In this document: positions 1-4,896 of the stretch, piece by piece | Layout: every line of letters starts with the position of its first letter | How positions within the stretch are numbered: position 1 is the first letter of the stretch | Source: an uncultured Gammaproteobacteria bacterium | GTDB lineage: Bacteria > Pseudomonadota > Gammaproteobacteria > Pseudomonadales > UBA5518 | Assembly: GCA_903921135.1 (NCBI GenBank) | Contig: CAIXOY010000711.1 | Span: 1 to 6,207, forward strand | Direction of reading: 5' to 3' | Length of the DNA: 6,207 bases | The notes under the pieces: model-generated | Database searches by the model: none | The model's input: the letters and a program-made list of their open reading frames with translations, nothing else | Told to the model about the DNA's origin: nothing | Made by a program: the position numbers and the translations under genes

Positions 1-68
1 CTATTCGCACCCGTCCGTGGAAAAGCGTGTACGGGCGGCGATGGAGTGGAAGGCCGCGAACCTGCCGC

Positions 69-1415
69 TCACGGGGCCGGGTACTTGAACACCAATCCCC
101 CTTTCACCACCACCGGCACCTTCTCGAGCAGAGTGATGTCCTCGAGCGGGTTGCCGGGAACGGCGATCAGGTCGCCGAAGCGCCCGGGCGCCAGAGCGCC
201 CACGCGATCCTCCCAGCCCATGTAGCGCGCAGACACCGAGGTGGCCGCGCGGATCGCATCCATTGCAGGCATGCCGCGCTCGACCATGATGCGGAACTGC
301 CGCGCGTTCAGCCCGTGCGGATACACCGCGGCATCGGTGCCATAAACGATGGGCGCACCGGCCTTCCACGCTTTGGTGAACACCTTTCGCTGGGCCTCGG
401 TGGTTTCGTCGTTCTTGCGCAGGAATTCCTCCGGCCAGCCCTGCTTTCGTCCCTCGGTGGCGATGTAGTCGCCGTTGTACACATCCATCGAGAGCGCGAC
501 CTTGTGTTTGGCGGCGAGCGCAATGGCTTCGTCATCCGCGAGAGAGGCGTGCTCGATGGTGTCGGCACCGGCCAGAATCGCCTCCTTGATGGACTGCGCG
601 CCGTGCGCGTGTGCCGCCACCTTGATGCCCGCAGCGTGTGCGACTTCCACCACGGCGCGCAATTCCGCGGGCGTCATCTCGGGCGAACCCGGCACGCCGC
701 CGTAGGCCAGTACCGCGCCCGAGGCGATCAGTTTGATGAAATCCGCGCCGTTCGCGACGGCGAGCCGGGTTTTTTCCGCGAATTGCTCCGGGCCGCGTGC
801 CACGCCCATGCGCACGTGTGCGGGGATGTCTTTCTCGGGCACGCCCGGCACCAGCAGATCCCCGCCGCCGCCGGGGATCGTGAGGTAGATGCCGGCGGCC
901 TGGATGCGCGGCCCGGCAACTTCACCGCGGTTCACGCGGTCGCGGATGTCGTTCTCGGCCCAGGCGATGTAGGCACCCGGGCTGCGTACGGTGGTGAACC
1001 CTGCGGCGAGCGTGATGTTGGCGTTTTCCTGCGCCACGCGGCGCTGCGTGGCCGCATCGCGCGTGAAGTAGATCCGCAGATCGTGCGTGTCGTCGGGGCG
1101 GTCGGCGATGTGATCGTGCATGTCGATCAGGCCGGGCAGGCAGGTGTGGTTGCGCAGATCCAGCACCTCGCCCTGCACGCTCGCTCCCGCCGAGGGGCCT
1201 GCGTAGCTGATGCGTCCGTCGCGTATCACCACGGTGGCATCCTTGAGCGGTGCGTCCGCGAGGCCGTCGATCAGCAGCCCGCAGCGTACGGTGAGGGTGC
1301 CTGAATCGGGCGTGAACGGCGCTGTCGCGAGCGGTGGTGCGGCGCATGCCGTGCCCGCAGCGAGCAGCAAGAAGGCGCAGGACAGGGCCCGTGTGCGGTA
1401 GGGAGCGATCGACAT
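69..1415 (-). CDS. Exported metal-dependent amidohydrolase (imidazolonepropionase/Xaa-dipeptidase-like)
   Basis: This 448-residue protein looks like a binuclear metal hydrolase of the amidohydrolase superfamily (COG1228-like), whose characterised relatives cleave dipeptides and cyclic amides. Residues 1-25 form a Sec signal peptide: an arginine-bearing start, a hydrophobic core (LSCAFLLLAAG), and an Ala-Cys-Ala cleavage site before Ala26, so it should act in the periplasm. A beta-sandwich segment (about 40-95) leads into the TIM barrel. Visible metal ligands are His100 and His102 (MHDH), Lys228 in FIKLIASG (the likely carboxylated bridging lysine), His269 in AHAHG, His289 (TIEH) and Asp361 (YGTDAA). 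The C-terminus (GALAPGRFGDLIAVPGNP, 406-423) is the usual closing motif of the family. I chose the ATG at 1413-1415 because it has a strong ribosome binding site and places the signal peptide at the N-terminus; an upstream in-frame ATG at 1467-1469 would add 18 charged residues. It is divergent from the methyltransferase. Substrate is unknown. A lipoprotein is less likely because glycine occupies the lipobox -3 position. Confidence 0.9.
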   Translation of the reverse strand: MSIAPYRTRALSCAFLLLAAGTACAAPPLATAPFTPDSGTLTVRCGLLIDGLADAPLKDATVVIRDGRISYAGPSAGASVQGEVLDLRNHTCLPGLIDMHDHIADRPDDTHDLRIYFTRDAATQRRVAQENANITLAAGFTTVRSPGAYIAWAENDIRDRVNRGEVAGPRIQAAGIYLTIPGGGGDLLVPGVPEKDIPAHVRMGVARGPEQFAEKTRLAVANGADFIKLIASGAVLAYGGVPGSPEMTPAELRAVVEVAHAAGIKVAAHAHGAQSIKEAILAGADTIEHASLADDEAIALAAKHKVALSMDVYNGDYIATEGRKQGWPEEFLRKNDETTEAQRKVFTKAWKAGAPIVYGTDAAVYPHGLNARQFRIMVERGMPAMDAIRAATSVSARYMGWEDRVGALAPGRFGDLIAVPGNPLEDITLLEKVPVVVKGGLVFKYPAP

Positions 1416-1422
1416 GCGTGTG

Positions 1423-1428
1423 TCCTCT
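1423..1428 (-). promoter_or_regulatory. Ribosome binding site of the amidohydrolase
   Basis: Read on the minus strand this is AGAGGA, 7 nt before the ATG at 1415. It matches the Shine-Dalgarno consensus well and decides the start in favour of the signal-peptide-containing form over the longer in-frame ATG at 1469. Confidence 0.75.
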
Positions 1429-1462
1429 TCCGATGGGTTCAGGTCGTTGACGGCGCGATCAT

Positions 1463-1474
1463 AGCCCATGGGCT
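1463..1474. repeat. Perfect 12-bp palindrome in the divergent intergenic region
   Basis: AGCCCATGGGCT equals its own reverse complement over 12 bp and does not extend further. It lies at the centre of the divergent gap, touching the candidate minus-strand -10 box and next to the plus-strand -10 candidates. The position suits a repressor operator acting on both genes. No factor is identified, and a 12-bp palindrome can also arise by chance in GC-rich DNA. Confidence 0.5.
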
Positions 1475-1510
1475 GTTATCCTCCGCCCGACACCCCAGGT
1501 TGCCTTCACC

Positions 1511-2413
1511 ATGACAGAACTGCTTTTCCTTGATGGCGGCACGGGCCGCGAGTTGAAGCGCATCGGCGCGCCTTTCCGTCAGCCCGAATGGTCCGCGCTT
1601 GCGTTGATCGAAGCGCCGGAATTCGTGAGCCGCGTGCATCAGGCCTACGTGGATGCAGGCGCGGACATCATCACCACCAACAGCTACGCACTGGTGCCTT
1701 TTCACCTGGGGGATGAACGGCACGCGCGTGATGCCGCACGTCTGGCCGCGCTCTCGGGCGAACTGGCGCGCGAGGTGGCACGCAACGCGCCGCGCCCGGT
1801 GCGCGTTGCAGGCTCGCTGCCTCCGGTGTGCGGCTCCTACCGCGCGGATCTCTTCGACACCGCTGCTGCAAAGCCCTTGCTCGACGTGCTGGTGCAGGCG
1901 CTGCGGCCCTTCGTCGATCACTGGCAGGGCGAGACGCTGAGCGCGATCGCCGAGGCGCGCCTGCTGCGGGATGTGATCGGCAACGACGGCAAGCCGCTTT
2001 GGGTGGCTTTTACGCTGTGCGACACGGGCGAACACGGTGACACACCGTGTCTGCGCTCGGGCGAGCCGGTGGAGCAGGCCGTGCGCGTGGCCGCGGAGCT
2101 GGGCGCCGCGGCGGTGCTTTTCAATTGCAGCCAGCCCGAGGTGATGGGTGCCGCGGTAACAGTGGCCGTGCAGACGCTCGCGGGCATTGCGCCCGGGGTG
2201 CGCGTAGGCGTGTATGCCAACGCGTTCCCGCCCATGTCGGCCGCGGCCGAGGCCAACTCCACCTTGTGCGACATCCGCGCGGATCTGGACCCCGAGGGTT
2301 ATCTGCAGTGGGCGCGGGATTGGGTCCGTCGCGGCGCGAGCATCGTGGGCGGTTGCTGCGGCATCGGGCCGGAGCATATCGCGCGGCTGCGCGAGGCACT
2401 GGCCGCAGGCTGA
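1511..2413 (+). CDS. Homocysteine S-methyltransferase family protein
   Basis: This 300-residue cytoplasmic enzyme belongs to the Zn-dependent homocysteine S-methyltransferase family (MmuM, BHMT, and the MetH N-terminal module), which moves a methyl group from a donor such as S-methylmethionine or betaine to homocysteine, giving methionine. The N-terminal FLDGGTGRELKR (6-17) is the family's opening barrel strand. DIITTNSY (52-59), VAGSLPPVCGSY (99-110) and the Glu-Thr pair at 141-142 follow family order. The zinc thiolates are Cys206 in FNCSQPE and Cys282-Cys283 in VGGCCGIGPEHI, so the site is complete. Length fits single-domain MmuM-type enzymes (about 300-310). The SLPPVCGSYRADLF stretch differs from E. 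coli MmuM (GSVGPYGAYL), so I give no gene symbol and leave the donor open. The regulator gene starts 7 bp after its stop, so the two are probably co-transcribed. The ATG at 1511 is supported by motif position rather than by a strong ribosome binding site. Confidence 0.9.
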   Translation: MTELLFLDGGTGRELKRIGAPFRQPEWSALALIEAPEFVSRVHQAYVDAGADIITTNSYALVPFHLGDERHARDAARLAALSGELAREVARNAPRPVRVAGSLPPVCGSYRADLFDTAAAKPLLDVLVQALRPFVDHWQGETLSAIAEARLLRDVIGNDGKPLWVAFTLCDTGEHGDTPCLRSGEPVEQAVRVAAELGAAAVLFNCSQPEVMGAAVTVAVQTLAGIAPGVRVGVYANAFPPMSAAAEANSTLCDIRADLDPEGYLQWARDWVRRGASIVGGCCGIGPEHIARLREALAAG

Positions 2414-2420
2414 GCCAGCC

Positions 2421-3251
2421 ATGGCACGCCACACCAGCATTCGCACCGACACCCTCGCGGTGTTCCTGGGTTGCATCGATGCAGCCCTGCGCAGCCCGGC
2501 TGAGAACGCGGCGCTGGAAGACATCACACGCGCGGTCTGCACGCTGGTTGCGCACAGCCCGGTGTACTTCGGCATCTACCGCCGCGATGCGCCGCCGCTC
2601 GCGCTGGGGCCCGACGCTGCGGACGAGTGGAACCGCTCCTACACCGACGGCCACTACCTGCTTGATCCCAGCTACGAGGCCTTCCAGAAGATGGACGCCA
2701 GTGTGTGCCTGTTGCCGGCACAGGTGTTTCCGCGGGATTTCCGCAGCAGCGAGTACTACCTCTCCTACTACCGTCCCTTCGGGATGGTCGACGAGATCTG
2801 TTTCCTGATCCGGCTCGACGAAGAGAGCGCGGCCTATGTTTCGGTGATGCGTCTGGGCAGCACGAAGCCCTTCAGTGCTGCGGAATGCCAGCGGCTCGCC
2901 TCTGTTTTGCCTGCGATGGATGCCGCCATGCGCCACGCCTGTGCGCTGCACGCGCGGGGTGTTCCGGCCCTGGACGATGCCGGTCGTGCCCTGCACCGCC
3001 ACCTGAGCGAGGCCTTCGGCAATTTCGGCCGCGAGCAGCTGAGCGAGCGCGAATCCGAGGTCACTCGGCTCCTGCTGAAAGGCCTCGCACCGAAGGTGGT
3101 GGGCCGCATGCTCGACATCGCGCCCGGGACGGTGCGCAACCATATCAAGAGCATCTACGCCAAGCTCGGCGTGCGCTCGCAGGCGGAATTGCTGGCCGCG
3201 TTCTTCGACGCGCTGGCAGGCGGGCAGGGGGCTTTGCAGCCACCGGACTAG
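2421..3251 (+). CDS. LuxR-type helix-turn-helix transcriptional regulator
   Basis: This 276-residue protein has an N-terminal ligand-sensing domain (about 10-175) and a C-terminal LuxR/GerE DNA-binding domain (about 205-262). The latter shows LSERESEVTRLLLKG (207-221), the helix-turn-helix VVGRMLDIAPGTVRNHIKSI (226-245) and the closing YAKLGVRSQAEL. There is no phosphoacceptor receiver domain, so it is not a two-component response regulator. The N-terminal domain carries Trp70-x3-Tyr74, Asp82-Pro83 and a Phe-Gly at 120-121, spaced much as the acyl-homoserine-lactone-binding signature of quorum-sensing LuxR proteins, but the second conserved tryptophan is absent. No luxI-like gene is in the window, so it is better seen as a LuxR solo sensing another small molecule. 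The start ATG at 2421 was chosen because upstream in-frame codons would overlap the methyltransferase and add residues unrelated to the family. It sits between enzyme genes that it may control. Confidence 0.88.
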   Translation: MARHTSIRTDTLAVFLGCIDAALRSPAENAALEDITRAVCTLVAHSPVYFGIYRRDAPPLALGPDAADEWNRSYTDGHYLLDPSYEAFQKMDASVCLLPAQVFPRDFRSSEYYLSYYRPFGMVDEICFLIRLDEESAAYVSVMRLGSTKPFSAAECQRLASVLPAMDAAMRHACALHARGVPALDDAGRALHRHLSEAFGNFGREQLSERESEVTRLLLKGLAPKVVGRMLDIAPGTVRNHIKSIYAKLGVRSQAELLAAFFDALAGGQGALQPPD

Positions 3252-3264
3252 CCTCATGAGGGCA

Positions 3265-3294
3265 GGGACGGAGCCCATCGCGGCGGTTTATAAG
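3265..3294 (+). promoter_or_regulatory. Possible promoter of the aminotransferase gene
   Basis: TATAAG (3289-3294) matches the -10 consensus at 5 of 6 positions in otherwise GC-rich DNA. An 18-bp spacer upstream is GGGACG (3265-3270), which keeps only the central GAC of the -35 consensus. A start site near 3301 would give a leader of roughly 27 nt before the ATG at 3328. A poor -35 suits a promoter that depends on an activator, but this is an inference. Read-through from the regulator gene is equally possible. Confidence 0.4.
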
Positions 3295-3295
3295 A

Positions 3296-3320
3296 TCACT
3301 CGACGCCATCGAACGAGTGA
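3296..3320. repeat. Inverted repeat, possible operator before the aminotransferase
   Basis: TCACTCG (3296-3302) and CGAGTGA (3314-3320) are perfect 7-bp inverted arms around an 11-nt spacer. The dyad begins 2 bp after the TATAAG box and spans the expected transcription start, just upstream of the ATG at 3328. It could be an operator, for instance for the LuxR-type regulator encoded immediately upstream, or a small hairpin in the mRNA leader. The position and symmetry are seen; the function is inferred. Confidence 0.5.
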
Positions 3321-3327
3321 ACAGGCC

Positions 3328-4722
3328 ATGAACGCCCCGCTGCAATCCCCCCGCGAAGCCGGCCTCACCGAGGCCCTTGATCGCCGCCACCTGATGCACC
3401 CCTTCGCCGACCTGCACCACATGGCGCAGAGCGAGCGCACGGTCATCGCCCGCGCCAAGGGCAACTACGTGTGGGACGAGAGCGGACGCCGCTTCCTCGA
3501 CGGGCTCGGCGGCATGTGGTGCAGCAACATCGGTCACGGCCGCGAGGAAATGGCCGATGCCATCTCCGAGCAGGTGCGCACTCTCGATTACTACTCGCCC
3601 TTCGATGACCTCTGCAATCCGGCCATGGCCGATCTGGGCGCCAAGCTCGCGTCTTACGCGCCAGGCGACCTCAACCGCGTGATCTTCAGCACCTGTGGCT
3701 CCACCGCTGCTGATTCAGCCATCCGCATCGTGCACCACTACTGGCACCGGCTGGGGCAACCGCAGCGCCAGCACATCCTCACGCGTCACCACGCTTATCA
3801 CGGCAGCACCTACATCACCGCGAGCCTGAGCGACCCGGGCTACAGCGACGGCTGGCTGCGCGAGGACGGTTTCATCCACCACCTGCAGGCGCCTTACAGC
3901 TACCGCAATGGCCGCGGCATGAGCGAGGCGGAGTTCTGCGATGTGCTGATCGAGGAAATGCGCAGCACGATCGAGCGCATCGGCCCGGATCGCGTGGCCT
4001 GTTTCATCGGCGAACCGATTCAGGGCTCCGGTGGCGTGATCGTGCCACCGGCGGGCTACCACAGGCGCAGCCTTGAGTTGTGCCACTCCTACGGGATTCT
4101 CTACGTCAGCGACGAGGTGGTGACGGCTTTCGGGCGTCTGGGGCACATGATCGCCTCGGAGGCCCGCTTCGGCATCACGCCTGACATCATCACCTGCGCG
4201 AAAGGGCTTACTTCGGGCTATGTGCCGCTGGCGGCCACGATCCTCTCTGATCGCATCCACGAGGTGCTCAGTGCGCCGGGTGCCTACTTCAACAACGGTT
4301 TCACTTACAGCGGGCACCCGGTGGCCTGCCGTGCGGCGCTGAAGAACATCGAGATCATCGAGCGTGAAAAACTCTGCGACCGGGTGGTGCGCATGGGCCC
4401 GCTGCTCGAAGAAGTGCTGGCGCCGTTGCGCGAACTGCCCTTGGTGGGCGATGTGCGCGGCAGCCACTTCATGATGTGTGTGGAGTACGTGCAGGACAAG
4501 GAAGAGCGCCGGCTCTTCGATGGTTCGACGCGGATCGGCAAGCGTATCTGGCGCAACTGCCAGAAGCGGGATCTGCTGGTGCGCCCGCTCGAGCACCTGA
4601 ACGTCTTCTCGCCGCCGCTGACGCTGGAGGAGGACGAAATCCGTTTCATCGGCCGTGTTATGCACGATGCGGTGCTGGATACGGCTGACGAGCTCACGCG
4701 CGAGGGTGTGCGCTTCGGTTGA
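3328..4722 (+). CDS. Class III PLP-dependent aminotransferase (omega-amine/amino acid:pyruvate type)
   Basis: This 464-residue enzyme is a fold-type I, class III (omega) aminotransferase, a family that moves an amino group from an amine or omega-amino acid to a keto acid such as pyruvate. The N-terminal HPFADL (24-29) and GLGGMWCSNIGHG (59-71) match amine:pyruvate transaminases. The PLP pocket is complete: Gly124-Ser125-Thr126 for phosphate binding, Tyr157-His158-Gly159 stacking on the ring, Glu229-Pro230, Asp262 in SDEVV contacting the pyridine nitrogen, the Schiff-base Lys292 in CAKGLTSGY, and Thr326 in GFTYSGHP from the partner subunit. Arg419 in LVRPLEHLNVFSPPL sits where related enzymes keep the mobile arginine that binds carboxylates. 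The GST at 124-126 replaces the commoner GSEA, as in a subclade of uncharacterised family members. The ATG at 3328 was preferred to one at 3256, which would bring the candidate promoter into the coding region; no strong ribosome binding site settles this. The amine donor cannot be read from sequence. Confidence 0.92.
   Translation: MNAPLQSPREAGLTEALDRRHLMHPFADLHHMAQSERTVIARAKGNYVWDESGRRFLDGLGGMWCSNIGHGREEMADAISEQVRTLDYYSPFDDLCNPAMADLGAKLASYAPGDLNRVIFSTCGSTAADSAIRIVHHYWHRLGQPQRQHILTRHHAYHGSTYITASLSDPGYSDGWLREDGFIHHLQAPYSYRNGRGMSEAEFCDVLIEEMRSTIERIGPDRVACFIGEPIQGSGGVIVPPAGYHRRSLELCHSYGILYVSDEVVTAFGRLGHMIASEARFGITPDIITCAKGLTSGYVPLAATILSDRIHEVLSAPGAYFNNGFTYSGHPVACRAALKNIEIIEREKLCDRVVRMGPLLEEVLAPLRELPLVGDVRGSHFMMCVEYVQDKEERRLFDGSTRIGKRIWRNCQKRDLLVRPLEHLNVFSPPLTLEEDEIRFIGRVMHDAVLDTADELTREGVRFG
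4710..4721 (+). repeat. 12-bp direct repeat, left copy, flanking the REP cluster
   Basis: GCGCTTCGGTTG here recurs exactly at 4901-4912. This copy covers the last codons and first two stop-codon bases of the aminotransferase gene; the other lies in the last codons of the convergent FAD gene. Together they bracket the whole repeat-filled gap. It could be a target-site duplication, a recombination trace or chance. Confidence 0.6.
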
Positions 4723-4747
4723 TCCCGGGGCGGATTTTCATGGTGCT

Positions 4748-4769
4748 GGGAGCGCGCCATGCGCGCGAC
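4748..4769 (-). repeat. REP-like hairpin repeat, inverted divergent copy
   Basis: On the minus strand this 22-bp copy matches the first 22 bases of the three plus-oriented repeats at 20 of 22 positions. The two differences (C at 4755, G at 4763) are a G-to-C and a C-to-G change at partner positions of the hairpin stem, so the stem GCGCGC / GCGCGC around its 3-nt loop is kept. With the copy at 4791 it forms an inverted pair with a 21-nt gap, the layout of REPIN/BIME elements. Confidence 0.75.
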
Positions 4770-4790
4770 TGCGGCACTGAACGAGGCTCT

Positions 4791-4818
4791 GTCGCGGGCA
4801 TGGCCCGCTCCCACGGGG
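4791..4818 (+). repeat. REP-like hairpin repeat, copy 1
   Basis: This 28-bp unit starts GTCGCGGGCATGG and ends CCCACGGGG. Its core GCGGGC-ATG-GCCCGC (4794-4808) is a perfect 6-bp stem with a 3-nt loop. It is identical over 28 bp to copy 2. Such short palindromic extragenic repeats are typical of high-GC gammaproteobacterial genomes and are mobilised by RAYT transposases; none is encoded here. Confidence 0.85.
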
Positions 4819-4821
4819 GGT

Positions 4822-4849
4822 GTCGCGGGCATGGCCCGCTCCCACGGGG
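4822..4849 (+). repeat. REP-like hairpin repeat, copy 2
   Basis: Identical over 28 bp to the copy starting at 4791, offset by 31 bp, with the same perfect stem (4825-4830 with 4834-4839). Confidence 0.85.
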
Positions 4850-4855
4850 CAGGAA

Positions 4856-4881
4856 GTCGCGGGCATGGCCCGCTCCCACGG
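4856..4881 (+). repeat. REP-like hairpin repeat, copy 3
   Basis: Identical to copies 1 and 2 over 26 bp, offset by 34 bp from copy 2; the tail then diverges (GGAGAA instead of GGGG). The stem is 4859-4864 with 4868-4873. Confidence 0.85.
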
Positions 4882-4886
4882 AGAAT

Positions 4887-4895
4887 GTCGCGGGC
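4887..4895 (+). repeat. Partial REP-like repeat, copy 4
   Basis: GTCGCGGGC repeats the first 9 bases of the unit at 31 bp after copy 3, keeping the array's period, and then stops one base before the stop codon of the FAD oxidoreductase (4897-4899). It lacks the second half of the stem, so it cannot fold as the others do. Confidence 0.55.
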
Positions 4896-4896
4896 G

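Larger units (their letters stand above)
1416..1510. promoter_or_regulatory. Divergent intergenic region with promoters for both flanking genes
   Basis: These 95 bp separate two divergently transcribed genes and so must carry start signals for both unless transcription reads in from outside. On the minus strand TATGAT (plus coordinates 1458-1463) matches the -10 consensus at 5 of 6 positions and lies 43 bp before the amidohydrolase ATG, but no good -35 sits at the right distance. On the plus strand TTGACG (1447-1452) resembles a -35, and TGTTAT (1474-1479) or TATCCT (1477-1482) could be a -10, but the spacers of 21-24 bp are too long for a standard sigma70 promoter. The methyltransferase start has only a weak AGG (1497-1499) as ribosome binding site. 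Individual boxes are tentative; the location of regulation here is the firmer claim. Confidence 0.45.

Noticed and set aside
11..38. Hairpin downstream of the amidohydrolase stop as terminator
   Set aside because: An 8-bp stem with one G-T pair and a 12-nt loop can be drawn, but read in the gene's direction it contains an A-C mismatch and no T tract follows.
27..1304. 425-residue open frame on the plus strand opposite the amidohydrolase
   Set aside because: It is rich in Arg, His and Ala with no family motif and lies entirely antisense to a gene with complete active-site motifs; long shadow frames are expected at this GC content.
1439..2575. 378-residue open frame on the minus strand opposite the methyltransferase
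   Set aside because: It shows no recognisable domain, has biased composition, and runs through the divergent promoter region into the regulator gene; a shadow of the methyltransferase.
2121..3278. 385-residue open frame on the minus strand opposite the LuxR-type regulator
   Set aside because: It has no motif and spans the ends of two well-supported plus-strand genes.
3715..4665. 316-residue open frame on the minus strand opposite the aminotransferase
   Set aside because: It is antisense to the most conserved part of the aminotransferase and has no family features of its own.
4794..4873. Intrinsic terminators formed by the repeat hairpins
   Set aside because: The stems are strong but no run of T follows on either strand, so a classical Rho-independent terminator is not supported, although the stems could still affect transcript ends.
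4791..4881. Possible CRISPR array
   Set aside because: Repeats are separated by only 3-6 nt, there are no spacers of normal length, and no cas gene is present; the hairpin core fits REP elements.
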